Source of the DNA: Paenibacillus jilunlii
Lineage (GTDB): Bacteria > Bacillota > Bacilli > Paenibacillales > Paenibacillaceae
Length of the DNA: 64,000 nt
Assembly (NCBI RefSeq): GCF_900102965.1
Contig: NZ_FNGM01000006.1
Location: forward strand, 124,001 to 188,000
Reading direction: 5' to 3'
In this document: positions 8,010 through 16,515 of the stretch, in pieces
Numbering within the stretch: position 1 is the stretch's first letter
How the letters are laid out: every line of letters starts with the position of its first letter
Notes under the pieces: generated by a model
What the model was told of the DNA's origin: nothing
What the model saw: the letters and a program-made list of their open reading frames with translations, nothing else
Database searches by the model: none
Program-made: the position numbers and the translations under genes

Positions 8010-9791
8010 CTATTTTACGACAACTACGAATGTCACAATTGCGGCAAGATCGCCTTTTGTCAGGCTGCCAGGAGGGTTATACAAAGAGACGATATAGGTG
8101 CCTTGGCCCTGCTCCGGTTTAAAGCGATAGGAGAAACTGCCATCCTCAGCAACATTGAAGGATATCGGCTTACTCTCCACTCCATTCGCTTGACGATAGG
8201 TCAACCGAAGAGAGGAATAATTGAAGCCTTCTGACTTAATGATTCCAGTAATATCTGCAAATGAGGTTGTTTCCACATAGCCGGAAGGCCATGCTGTACC
8301 GTCACCCGCAGCCAGCTTGAGATCCATCTTCATTGAATCGTAAGCAGGATAGCTGCTGTAACGGAATGGAATATCCTTAGGCTGCAGGTCCGCTGTAAGC
8401 GGAATGCTATTGATAATACGCCCAGATGTTGCGTCACGGTATACGAGTTCATTCGCACCTGGAAGCACTGGAATGCTGACTTGATAAACATTATACTTCA
8501 GCCCGTTGTAGCCTTGTGGCGGTTGATTGTGCACAAACGACCAATCTCCTCCGGCACCAATCCGGCTGTTTTCATAAAGGAACGACGGACCTCCGGTACT
8601 GAACACCGTGAAAGGATAATCGGCTGTGACCGCATGTTTCGGAATCCGGCTATTTGTGAACCAGCTGCTGTGAAGGATTGAGACCGTTTTAGAGAATGGA
8701 TCATATTTCATCTGCATTCCGAACTGCTCCGTAAAAAATTTTAACGGGACCAGTACTCTGCTGTCCGCCACATACACCGGGACTTTAGCTATTAATGCCT
8801 TCTTTTTATTGACTTCTCCTGTTTTCAGATTGAGCTTCAGCTGATTATAATATCCGCTCTCAGAGAGATAAACGGCATTCTCCTGTGGAACATACTGCAT
8901 CTGCCCCTGGATGATTTTAACCACATCGGCGACTGGCAAATACACGGAACCTCCAATGACGACAGGCTTGCTGCTTAGCGTAATAAAATTGTTGGTAATT
9001 GGCTCAAACGCTTCTTTGCGTCCAACTTGCAGGTCATACTGGCTCTCGATAGGCAGCAGCACAATGTCCGCAACGTTGAGCAGATTGATCACCGGACGAA
9101 AACTGTACAGCACCGAAATAAAATCGGAGATCGGCGCTCTGCTCTCAAAGGAGTAGCCAACCTTTCCATCAAAAGTCCAATATGCGGAATAAGATCTGTT
9201 ATCTCCGGCTCCCGTAACTTTGACGACCCCAGCAGCACCGGATATCGGTGCACTATATTTAGCAGCCTCCCTGAATATTTGAATAAGCCGCTCCTTCTCC
9301 GCCTGATTGCCAATTGCAGCCTGATCCGTATAGAACATCCAGTTATCCTTTTGGTATAAGAGAGTTCCCTTGTTATCTGCTGCTCTATAGGCCTCTGCTT
9401 TCATCTTCATTAAAACCATTTTGGGGTCTGGTTCCTGAACTGCTGCCGATGGCAAACTACTGTCCTTGCCGGGGAGCTGATTCGTCTTATAAGCGGACAC
9501 CTCATAACCATTCGTCGTCAGCTTGCTCTTCAACCCGTAATAGTGCCAGTTAGAGCCAGGCAGGCGGGTAGGCAAGTAGGCAGTAACCGGACTATCCTTG
9601 TACAACTGGTTCGCGAGTGGTTCAAAAATGCTTTGATAACCAAAGCCAGGGTCCAGTACGACACGCTCAGCTTCCTTTCCTGGCTTCACTGTTTCCGCGC
9701 TTGCTGCATTAAACGGGAAAAAACAAATGAGGATACCCGCGGCAAAAGTTAACATGATCTGTTGTCTCATCCTTTTCTTAACTTGAGCCAA
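8010..9791 (-). CDS. Secreted copper-amine-oxidase-N (stalk) domain protein
   Basis: 593 residues from a TTG start, chosen because AAGGAGG lies 7 bases upstream. A signal peptide covers about 8-32 (IMLTFAAGILICFFPFNAASA). Residues about 265-380 carry the copper amine oxidase N-terminal-like fold (VIGGSVYLPVADVVKIIQGQ; VLVPLKFFTEQFGMQMKYD), an extracellular module common in Paenibacillus and not itself an oxidase. The N-terminal 250 residues and C-terminal beta-rich 200 residues are not recognised; the C-terminus ends in a Gly/Tyr-containing beta sandwich-like stretch. It is monocistronic and ends at a shared bidirectional terminator. Confidence 0.85.
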   Translation of the reverse strand: MAQVKKRMRQQIMLTFAAGILICFFPFNAASAETVKPGKEAERVVLDPGFGYQSIFEPLANQLYKDSPVTAYLPTRLPGSNWHYYGLKSKLTTNGYEVSAYKTNQLPGKDSSLPSAAVQEPDPKMVLMKMKAEAYRAADNKGTLLYQKDNWMFYTDQAAIGNQAEKERLIQIFREAAKYSAPISGAAGVVKVTGAGDNRSYSAYWTFDGKVGYSFESRAPISDFISVLYSFRPVINLLNVADIVLLPIESQYDLQVGRKEAFEPITNNFITLSSKPVVIGGSVYLPVADVVKIIQGQMQYVPQENAVYLSESGYYNQLKLNLKTGEVNKKKALIAKVPVYVADSRVLVPLKFFTEQFGMQMKYDPFSKTVSILHSSWFTNSRIPKHAVTADYPFTVFSTGGPSFLYENSRIGAGGDWSFVHNQPPQGYNGLKYNVYQVSIPVLPGANELVYRDATSGRIINSIPLTADLQPKDIPFRYSSYPAYDSMKMDLKLAAGDGTAWPSGYVETTSFADITGIIKSEGFNYSSLRLTYRQANGVESKPISFNVAEDGSFSYRFKPEQGQGTYIVSLYNPPGSLTKGDLAAIVTFVVVVK

Positions 9792-9818
9792 TACTTAACC
9801 TCCTTAGGAACATTAATC

Positions 9819-9968
9819 TCAAACCATTAGACTCAATATTTGCCAAAATGTTTCATATAATGAAGGTTGATTCACTATTTTCCTGCAGAGGGTCGACTTG
9901 CCCGATCCATTGCTGCCGATAACAGCCGCGAACCCACCCCGCTGAAGCTTTAGGAATCGCTCCGTCCG
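9819..9968 (-). pseudogene. Remnant of an ABC-transporter ATPase (Walker A only)
   Basis: Between an in-frame TAA (RC of 9969-9971) and TGA (9819-9821), the minus strand reads LQRGGFAAVIGSNGSGKST followed by LCRKI. This is the strand plus Walker A P-loop of an ABC ATPase, after which similarity ends. No start codon, signature motif or Walker B is present. It is a decayed fragment in the otherwise gene-free stretch 9792-10118. Confidence 0.6.
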
Positions 9969-10040
9969 TTAACGGGTGTCCACTTTCTATTCTAGTTCCA
10001 CTCTGTCCGTTTCACTCTGCACTCAGCCAATACAACCCCA

Positions 10041-10074
10041 AAAAAAAGAACACCACCGAAGTGATGTTCTTTTT
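10041..10074. terminator. Intrinsic terminator
   Basis: AAAAAGAACACCAC/GTGATGTTCTTTTT hairpin with A and T tracts on both sides, downstream of the UPF0173 gene. Confidence 0.75.
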
Positions 10075-10118
10075 CCATAATCATTCACTTGTGCCGTAAC
10101 AGCTCAACCGACTATCGT

Positions 10119-10808
10119 CTACAACTCCAGTGCTTCCCCATATTCCAGCACCGTGCCTCTGATTCCTTCTTCCCCAAGCGCCCGCACAAAAGCATCGGCA
10201 TCCTGCACAATAGGCGGGAAGGTGTTGTAGTGAATCGGAAGCACCTGCTTGGCTCCCAGCCATTTGGCGGCAATCAGCGCATGCTCCGGTCCCATGGTGT
10301 AATGCCCCCCGATAGGCAGAATCGCCAGGTCGATGTCGTACAGCTCACCGAACATTTTCAAATCTCCGAACAGCCCCGTGTCTCCGGTATGCACAACAGT
10401 GCGTCCTTCCGCCTGAATAATGAATCCCGCAGGCATGCCGCCATAAATCGCTTTCTGCCCGTCTTCCAGCGTAATGCCGGAGCTATGAAAAGCATGAATC
10501 ATCGTCGCCTTGGCAAAACCAAAATCAACCGTCCCCCCGATGTTCATCCCAATGGTCTGGACGCCTTGTCCCTCCATGTAGCCTGCCAACTCCACGTTCG
10601 CCACAACTGGCACATTATTCTGCAGCGCAATTGGGGCAGCATCCAGAATATGATCCACATGGGCATGCGTCAGCAGCACCATATCTGTCTTGACATCCTC
10701 CGGTTTGGTGACCGCAGCGGGATTGCCTCTAAGAAACGGATCAATAATTAGCGACTTGCCGCTCACCTCAATCTGAATGCAGGAATGGCCGTGGTAAATG
10801 ATTTTCAT
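10119..10808 (-). CDS. UPF0173 metal-dependent hydrolase (metallo-beta-lactamase fold)
   Basis: 229 residues beginning MKIIYHGHSCIQIE, the standard start of this family. The metal site THAHVDHILDA (THxHxDH) is intact, with further ligands in VVHTGDTGLFGD and in LPIGGHYTMGPEHA and the C-terminal LPIHYNTFPP. AGGAGAG precedes the chosen ATG; a longer frame to 10838 lacks one. Family members are cytoplasmic zinc hydrolases of unknown physiological substrate. It stands alone with its own terminator. Confidence 0.9.
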   Translation of the reverse strand: MKIIYHGHSCIQIEVSGKSLIIDPFLRGNPAAVTKPEDVKTDMVLLTHAHVDHILDAAPIALQNNVPVVANVELAGYMEGQGVQTIGMNIGGTVDFGFAKATMIHAFHSSGITLEDGQKAIYGGMPAGFIIQAEGRTVVHTGDTGLFGDLKMFGELYDIDLAILPIGGHYTMGPEHALIAAKWLGAKQVLPIHYNTFPPIVQDADAFVRALGEEGIRGTVLEYGEALEL

Positions 10809-10947
10809 GGGATCTCTCTCCTCTTCCTGTATACTCATTTCACTTACGAACGTATGAATTAATAATATATTTCAACTTCATCACCTGTCAAAAAACGTAA
10901 GGCAAGCGGCGCCGGAACCCGTGCTCACATATTAATTTCTCAGCGCA

Positions 10948-12123
10948 TTACAGCTTGTGTTCGAGCGCAGTTTTTCTTACGGCTCCAAGACGATATAAAA
11001 TCAGCGTTACACTAATCGCCAAAAACACACCAGCCGCACCGATCCACGTAACCGAAGACAGCGCAATCTGTTGAACCGCAAGTCCTCCAATCCCAGCTCC
11101 AGCGGCCATAGCCAGCTGCATCACCGACTGGTTCAGGCCGAGCATCACCCCCGACGCTTCCGGTTTCAAGGTAGTGATATGGTACTGTTGGGTCGGTCCG
11201 GTTGACCAGGCAGCAAAAGACCAGAGCAGCAGTACTGCCAGTACACCGGCAACGGTATGGGTGACAAGAGATAGGAGGATAAGCATCACTATATGCAGCA
11301 GCATTCCGCCAAATAACGTAGGATACACTCCCCAGCGATCCGCACTGAAGCCGCCAATTTTCGAACCAACCATGCTGGCGATACCGAAGATCAACAGCGC
11401 ACCGCTGATGTAGCTGTCGTTAATTCCCGAAATCGAAATCAGGTAAGGAGATAAATAGGTGTACGCGATAGAATATCCTCCGAGCCAGAAGAACGAAATA
11501 GCTAACCCCAATGCCACTTTCGGTTCCTTCAGCAAAGCAAGCTGCTGCGGCAACGGAATAGGCTCATCTCCCTTGATACGTGGAATCGTAAGGTAAATTA
11601 TCAGCATGGCAATCAGCCCCAGCAACGCAATTCCGATGAAAATAAACTTCCATCCGACGGCATCCGCCGTCATTCTTCCCAGTGGAACGCCAATAATCAA
11701 AGAAGCTGTGAATCCCATGACCACCGTTGCGATAGAGCTCGCCTGCCGGCCTTCCCGGGCGATTTTGGCTGCAATATTCAGTGCCGTAACAACGACTATT
11801 CCCGCTCCAAGCGCCATAATAATTCGTGCGGCCACGAATAACCCATACCCGGGCAGAACAAAGGATAGAAGGTTGGCAGCAACAAACAGGCCCAGGCCAT
11901 ATAAAATTAAGCTGCGTCTGTCCATGCTTGCCGTCAGTGCCATAAGAATGGGTGTACAGATGGCATATACGAGCGAGAAGATCGTGATTAATTGCCCGGC
12001 AGAAGCCAGTGAAACGCCGAATGAAAAGGAGATGCGATCTAAAATTCCGGACACAATATACTCAGACGTCCCCACCAAAAAACTAATAATAGCCAAAATA
12101 TAAACTTTCCAGCTTACCGGCAT
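10948..12123 (-). CDS. MFS drug/sugar efflux transporter (DHA1, AraJ-like)
   Basis: 391 residues with twelve predicted membrane segments, the loop motif DRRS after the second/third segment and the antiporter motif region GFTASLIIGVPLG. These place it among DHA1 proton antiporters that export drugs or sugars. It lies downstream of an ArsR-type repressor gene on the same strand. The 150-base gap between them holds two copies of a motif also found at the repressor's own promoter, so it is probably controlled by that repressor. The substrate is unknown. Confidence 0.9.
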   Translation of the reverse strand: MPVSWKVYILAIISFLVGTSEYIVSGILDRISFSFGVSLASAGQLITIFSLVYAICTPILMALTASMDRRSLILYGLGLFVAANLLSFVLPGYGLFVAARIIMALGAGIVVVTALNIAAKIAREGRQASSIATVVMGFTASLIIGVPLGRMTADAVGWKFIFIGIALLGLIAMLIIYLTIPRIKGDEPIPLPQQLALLKEPKVALGLAISFFWLGGYSIAYTYLSPYLISISGINDSYISGALLIFGIASMVGSKIGGFSADRWGVYPTLFGGMLLHIVMLILLSLVTHTVAGVLAVLLLWSFAAWSTGPTQQYHITTLKPEASGVMLGLNQSVMQLAMAAGAGIGGLAVQQIALSSVTWIGAAGVFLAISVTLILYRLGAVRKTALEHKL

Positions 12124-12161
12124 GAATCGTTCAACCCCTTATTTTACTTTTATATAAAGAT

Positions 12162-12178
12162 ATATCGCGAATTGTTAA
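12162..12178 (-). promoter_or_regulatory. Candidate ArsR operator, copy 3
   Basis: The minus strand carries AATTCGCGATAT, sharing the 12-base core AATTCSCGATWT with two other sites. It lies about 40-55 bases upstream of the MFS start. Confidence 0.5.
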
Positions 12179-12200
12179 TGTGTTAGAGTAAAAAATAAAC

Positions 12201-12217
12201 AAATCGCGAATTATCGA
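12201..12217 (-). promoter_or_regulatory. Candidate ArsR operator, copy 2
   Basis: Minus strand TCGATAATTCGCGATTT, 15 of 17 bases identical to the site at the repressor's start (12588-12604). Confidence 0.55.
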
Positions 12218-12271
12218 ATTGTTGTGGCGAAAAAGAAACTGAATCCTCCGAACAAGAATTCAGTTTATGGG

Positions 12272-12583
12272 CTATACCTCATCCTTCATAAAAGCAGCCA
12301 ATTGACGAATCGCTTCCTCGTCTCTTTGGTAATACGTAAATTTGCCAATCCGTTTCGTTGTAATCAGCCCGGCCCGCTGCAGCATCGCAAGATACTGGGA
12401 AGCCGTCGACTGCGTCATGTTCAGCTTGTTCGTAATCTGGCTTACACATACCCCAACTTCAGTCATATCAATCCCTTCATGGGGTGTAAAATGGAGGTTC
12501 GGTTCTTTGAGCCACTGCAGGATCTGATAACGGGATTCATTCGACAAAGCCTTAAATACTTCGATAGGGTTCATAACCATCAT
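12272..12583 (-). CDS. ArsR-family winged-helix repressor
   Basis: About 103 residues from the cluster of ATG codons at 12574-12583 (MMVMNPIEVFKALSNESRY). The helix-turn-helix is MTQSTASQYLAMLQRAGLI, and the wing IGKFTYYQRDEEAIR follows. There is no CxC metal site, so it is not an obvious metal sensor; one Cys lies in MTEVGVCVSQI. A strong ribosome site is not visible, so the exact start is uncertain. It is upstream of the MFS gene and probably represses both, given the repeated operator motif. Confidence 0.88.
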   Translation of the reverse strand: MMVMNPIEVFKALSNESRYQILQWLKEPNLHFTPHEGIDMTEVGVCVSQITNKLNMTQSTASQYLAMLQRAGLITTKRIGKFTYYQRDEEAIRQLAAFMKDEV

Positions 12584-12587
12584 TATA

Positions 12588-12604
12588 TCGATAATTCCCG
12601 ATAT
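12588..12604 (+). promoter_or_regulatory. Candidate ArsR operator, copy 1 (autoregulation)
   Basis: TCGATAATTCCCGATAT, contained in a dyad ATATCG-N8-CGATAT (12585-12604), sits immediately upstream of the repressor start codon. Confidence 0.55.
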
Positions 12605-12684
12605 GTCAAACTCAAAATTAGAGATCCTTTGCAAGACTGGATATTCCGGTGAAGATGAATGAAGCCGGCCCGATTGGTAAAAGC

Positions 12685-12715
12685 AAAAAGCAGCCCTGGT
12701 GACAGGCTGCTTTTT
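12685..12715. terminator. Bidirectional terminator
   Basis: AAAAAGCAGCC / GGCTGCTTTTT with a 9-base loop, downstream of the yyaL-type gene on the minus strand. Confidence 0.85.
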
Positions 12716-12726
12716 GATGTTCCTTT

Positions 12727-14655
12727 CTAAGCCTCACGCGAACTGGAGGCTAAAAGCTCCCTGACCGCCTCCATGCTCGTGACCGGTGCACGGCAGGCAA
12801 AGTTCCGGCAGACATAAGCTGTAGCTCCACCGTTAATCGCCGGTTTGTCCGCGAGGTGGGGAAGCAGACGGAGAATCCCTTCTGCATCTCCTTCCCAGTG
12901 GACAATCAGCGCAGCGTCCGGCAGATACGCCTGCTGCACCTGGGCCAGCATACCATGCAGCGCGGAATCGTCCCGCTTCCCGGACAGCACCCATTCCCGG
13001 CCGCCTGAAGCCATCGCCAGATGGGCCTGCAAATACATCGCATATCCCGGAGGGTACTCCGATGCTGCTGTAGCCATTACCGCTGCTGTACGCTCAGCGG
13101 CCGTCTTCAGCTCCACATCCTGAGTCATCACCGACAGCTTCCACAGCAGCTTCGCTGCCACCGAGTTCCCCGAAGGAAGCGCACCGTCATACAGCTCCTT
13201 GGAACGGATCGGCAGCTCTTCCCCGTCATGACCGGTGAAAAAGAACCCGCCGCCTTCCCGATCGGCGAACAGCTCCAGCAGTCCATCCTTAAGCGTCAAC
13301 GCCCGCTCCAAATGAACGGCTTGGCCTGTAGCTTCGTACAGCTCGGTCAGTCCCCAGAGCAGGAACGTGTAGTCGTCCAGATAAGCAGGAATCGCGGCAT
13401 CGCCATCCCGGTAGCGGGCCAGCAGCCTGCCGTCCTCACGGCGGCGCAGCTTATGCCAGATAAAGTCCGCCGCCGCGGCTGCGGCTCCAGCGTACTCCGG
13501 CTTTTGCAGCGCTTTGGCTCCCTTTGCCAGCGCTGCAATCATCAGCCCGTTCCAGGCCGTAAGCACCTTATCATCCTTCGACGGATGAATGCGCTGCTCC
13601 CGGTAGGCGAACAGCTTCTCGCGCCATTCCTCCATCCGGGTCCGCAGTCCCAGCGGGTTCATACCCATCCGTTCCGCCATGTCGTCCGGCAATCCTTGCA
13701 GCAGATTCGGGATATTGGCACCTTCAAAATTCCCCTCAGGTGTAATTCCGTACACATGGCAATAGGAGTGCATATCCTCCAGGCCAAGCGCCTCCTCGAT
13801 CTCCTCACGGGAGAAGACGTAGAACTTCCCTTCCACCCCTTCGGAATCGGCATCCTCCGCAGAGTAGAAAGCCCCTTCCGGCGAAGTCATATCCCGTTGC
13901 ACATACGTGAAGATTTGCTCCGCAATCTCCGCATAGAGCAGTTCCCCCGTGATCTGGTACGCCTCTAAATAAGCAATAGCCAGCAGCGCATTGTCGTAGA
14001 GCATTTTCTCAAAATGCGGCACCAGCCACTCCCGGTCCGTGGAATAACGCGAGAACCCGTAGCCCACATGGTCGTACATGCCGCCCCGGTACATCGACTC
14101 CAGCGTCTTCTCTACCATACGTAGCGCTTCCGGCTGGTTATACATCTGGCTGTACGCCAGCAGAAAAGACAGATTATGCGGCGAAGGAAACTTCGGCGCA
14201 TTGCCGAACCCGCCGTATTCTTCATCGAACTGGCGGCGGTATAGCTCATACGCTTCGTGCAGCAGCTCTTCTCCGGGAACTCCTGCCCCGCCTTCTCCGG
14301 CACGTCCGGAATTCTTACGGTCCAGCGATTGAAGATCCGCCAGCAGTTCGTCCCCGAGCTGGTCCAGCGCTTCGCCGTCCTGCTCCCATTTACGGTGAAT
14401 CTGCTCCAGTACATCCATCAGCCCAATCCGCCCGAACATCTGCCGCTTCGGAAAATACGTCCCCGCATAAAACGGCTTCTTCTCCGGCGTCAGCAGCACC
14501 GTTAACGGCCACCCCCCGCTCCCCGTCAGCGCCTGACACACCGACATATACAGCGCATCAATATCCGGCCGCTCCTCGCGGTCCACCTTAATGGCGACAT
14601 AGTGATCGTTAAGGAGCTTAGCGACTTCCTGATCCTCGAAGGATTCTCTTTCCAT
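12727..14655 (-). CDS. yyaL: YyaL-type thioredoxin-fold/DUF255 protein, main part of a split gene
   Basis: 642 residues from the first ATG after the break. Family proteins are about 680-700 residues: an N-terminal thioredoxin-like domain with TCHWCH, then an (alpha/alpha)6-barrel domain. Here the ATG is the Met of the family motif CHWCHVMERES, so this reading frame lacks the CxxC and the first 60-70 residues. The missing part lies directly upstream (14656-14853) in the same frame but is cut off by an 18-base insert with two stop codons. The body is intact (SGGWPLTVLLTP; FPSPHNLSFLLAY; VPHFEKMLYDNALL; AEDADSEG). No good ribosome site precedes this ATG, so expression is doubtful. The family function is unknown. 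Confidence 0.8.
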   Translation of the reverse strand: MERESFEDQEVAKLLNDHYVAIKVDREERPDIDALYMSVCQALTGSGGWPLTVLLTPEKKPFYAGTYFPKRQMFGRIGLMDVLEQIHRKWEQDGEALDQLGDELLADLQSLDRKNSGRAGEGGAGVPGEELLHEAYELYRRQFDEEYGGFGNAPKFPSPHNLSFLLAYSQMYNQPEALRMVEKTLESMYRGGMYDHVGYGFSRYSTDREWLVPHFEKMLYDNALLAIAYLEAYQITGELLYAEIAEQIFTYVQRDMTSPEGAFYSAEDADSEGVEGKFYVFSREEIEEALGLEDMHSYCHVYGITPEGNFEGANIPNLLQGLPDDMAERMGMNPLGLRTRMEEWREKLFAYREQRIHPSKDDKVLTAWNGLMIAALAKGAKALQKPEYAGAAAAAADFIWHKLRRREDGRLLARYRDGDAAIPAYLDDYTFLLWGLTELYEATGQAVHLERALTLKDGLLELFADREGGGFFFTGHDGEELPIRSKELYDGALPSGNSVAAKLLWKLSVMTQDVELKTAAERTAAVMATAASEYPPGYAMYLQAHLAMASGGREWVLSGKRDDSALHGMLAQVQQAYLPDAALIVHWEGDAEGILRLLPHLADKPAINGGATAYVCRNFACRAPVTSMEAVRELLASSSREA

Positions 14656-14853
14656 TACGTGACACCAATGACAGGTTGATTAAAGCCACAACTACGAATA
14701 CCCAACAGATAGGAAGATCGGCTTATTGTCGCGCTTAGCGACTTCAAAAGCCTCGTCCGACCAAGGGAACCAGTTCACCGGGTTATGTGCGTGTTGCAGC
14801 AAATACGGCGACTTCTCCTTAGCTAATCTATTGGGTACTTTTTGAGTTGTCAT
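14656..14853 (-). pseudogene. yyaL 5' end, copy A (contiguous with the gene body)
   Basis: Starts at ATG 14853 ([20 protein letters not shown]) behind GAGGTG and runs intact to FLSVGYS. Then come TAG TTG TGG CTT TAA TCA, and then TCHWCHVM continues in frame into the body at 14655. Removing these 18 bases (14677-14694) restores a normal family member. Confidence 0.85.
14677..14694 (-). other. 18-base insert with two in-frame stops before the CxxC codons
   Basis: Minus strand TAGTTGTGGCTTTAATCA lies between the codons for GYS and TCHWC. Its length is a multiple of three, but it carries TAG and TAA. A 17-base relative (TAGTATGGCTTAAGTCA) sits at the same place in copy B near 18.4 kb, while copies C and D lack it. 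Confidence 0.75.
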
Positions 14854-14879
14854 GGGGCATCACCTCTTTTCGATGGGAT

Positions 14880-14914
14880 TTGGGTAAAGTATTGCTTAGG
14901 GTTAGTTTACCCAA
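14880..14914 (-). promoter_or_regulatory. Inverted repeat upstream of yyaL copy A
   Basis: TTGGGTAAA and TTTACCCAA are separated by 17 bases, 27 bases before the yyaL ATG. Nearly the same block lies upstream of copy B (about 18568-18603). It is a candidate operator/promoter that was duplicated with the gene start. Confidence 0.5.
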
Positions 14915-15013
14915 AAAGGTGGGGGAAGGCGCATAAAAAACTCTTGCATAACTTTCATCTAACTTACGGGCATTCATGAACCCTCAGAGAATCATCCTGA
15001 TTCACCTTAAAAA

Positions 15014-15844
15014 TCACTTGTATTTCTTTAATACTGTAATTTGGTTTTTAATTGAATACACCTCTATTTGTGTACCAAATTCGTTAGTGGTCGCTTCTCC
15101 ATAACAAACTATTAAGGAGTTCTCTATTGATTTAATAAATTCTTTATTCTTCTCTGCGTAATCCCATCTAATAAACAAGGAAAAATCCTGTGTATTCTTA
15201 TACATTGGATTATTCCCTTTTGTTAGTGGAATCTTAATGTTATTCTTAATAATCTGAGCAGATCTTGTATTGCCTCTTAAAATACAGATTGCTCTTTTTT
15301 CTTGCGATTGTTCTATTCTTTCAATAATTTCATCCTGACTCCCAATTAATTCTTTCAATTTTATAGTGCTTCCATCTTCAATTAAAAGCTGCAACTCCTC
15401 AAACTCTGGCTTTAATTTGAAATAATTCTTATTATCTAATAAATTTATCAGACTATATATAAATTTCCTACTTCTTTTACCCGCAAATACCTTGGCTTTT
15501 TTTGATCTGTTAACACTCAAGTTTGTTTGATTACTATCTAATCTCTTTGCTCTAGGAAGTATTGTTGATACTAATAGTTCAATTTCACCCACATTTTCAT
15601 ATTTTTCTTTCTGGCTTTCTATAATAGGTACAACACAGTTACTTTTGTGACTAGTAAGAGGCCAATTTTTAAAATGAGGATCATTATGCTCTTTACCTCT
15701 GGAAAATTGAACTTTCACACCACAAAAAATACAAGTAAATTTATCTCTAGTCTTCTCATACTTGTAAAACTCACCATCTACATCAAGTGCACACAAATAC
15801 TTTTGCTTTCTATTAAAATAAATTGCATGACTCATTCTTGACAT
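15014..15844 (-). CDS. Unknown protein with CoiA-like N-terminal zinc-binding region
   Basis: 276 residues; start at 15844 chosen for GGAGG 6 bases upstream. The N-terminus has CALDVDGEFYKYEK, FTCIFCGVKVQFSRG, HFKNW and SNC. This Cys2/His/Cys arrangement resembles the zinc-binding N-terminal region of CoiA-like competence nucleases. The rest is Lys/Ile/Asn-rich and not recognised. The gene is far more A/T-rich than yyaL beside it, a sign of recent transfer. It is the cargo lying between yyaL copies C and A. The role is unknown; a nucleic-acid or defence function is only a guess. Confidence 0.75.
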   Translation of the reverse strand: MSRMSHAIYFNRKQKYLCALDVDGEFYKYEKTRDKFTCIFCGVKVQFSRGKEHNDPHFKNWPLTSHKSNCVVPIIESQKEKYENVGEIELLVSTILPRAKRLDSNQTNLSVNRSKKAKVFAGKRSRKFIYSLINLLDNKNYFKLKPEFEELQLLIEDGSTIKLKELIGSQDEIIERIEQSQEKRAICILRGNTRSAQIIKNNIKIPLTKGNNPMYKNTQDFSLFIRWDYAEKNKEFIKSIENSLIVCYGEATTNEFGTQIEVYSIKNQITVLKKYK

Positions 15845-16143
15845 AACCATCCTCCAATTTCACATCAAGTTAGGATAATGTTCTGGTATTCATGAAACCT
15901 AACGAATTAAGACCATTAGGCTAGGAACGACTGTGCTTAGCCGTGTAGGGGTATCCGTGGAGACTACCTACATGAATTGTCACTTGCGGATCAAGATAGG
16001 CCTATTGCAATAAGTACTCCATTCTTATGTAGGCTAATAGGATATTCCCCTAGTATTACTTTCGCATATTTTTGTACCTATGAACACGGCAAAAGTATGG
16101 CGAATCAAAAAAGCCGCCATCACAAGGCAGCTTTATAATTATT
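15845..16143. other. Gene-free spacer in the array
   Basis: No reading frame or clear hairpin is supported. It holds the promoter side of the 15014-15844 gene. A short phrase TTCATGAAMCCT occurs both here and downstream of that gene (near 14975), possibly a trace of cassette edges. Confidence 0.4.
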
Positions 16144-16331
16144 TTATTGATTTACACGAACATCCCACCAATGACATGTGCTATAGCCGATGGATAAGAA
16201 TACGGTCTTATTCTCTGCTACTGCCTTTGCAAAGGCTTCTTCACCCCACGGATACCAGTCCACTGGATTATGGGCATGCTGTAGTAAGTATGGTGATTTT
16301 TCTTGTAGTAATCGGTTTGAAAGAATATTAA
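16144..16331 (-). repeat. yyaL 5'-end fragment, copy C
   Basis: Minus strand reads [18 protein letters not shown], then [19 protein letters not shown], then [13 protein letters not shown] without a stop, and then leaves the gene as WDVRVNQ and stop. It differs in sequence from copies A and B, so it derives from another yyaL allele. The start codon region is missing. It sits between the 15014-15844 and 16516-18104 cargo genes. Confidence 0.8.
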
Positions 16332-16515
16332 GACAAATGGATACGAAATGCTTATCTCATATACGTTCGTGAATAAATACCCCCTCTTTTGCAACGACAG
16401 CTTGAGTCGATCTTATCACCATGCTCTACACTACAGGCTAAAAATGCTTGATATTATTGGGTAGTTTTACTTCGTCAGGACAACTCCTCCACTAGTTGGC
16501 TCTCTTGGACTGGAA

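Noticed and set aside
13021..13968. Long plus-strand open frame (315 codons) opposite yyaL
   Set aside because: It is antisense to a well-conserved gene with family motifs; high GC explains the open frame. No ribosome site or family features.
16362..16380. Plus-strand near-match to the yyaL copy tail (ACGTTCGTGAATAAAT), and another at 21773-21795
   Set aside because: Only partial matches in opposite orientation; too short to separate from chance in A/T-rich DNA, though worth a profile scan.
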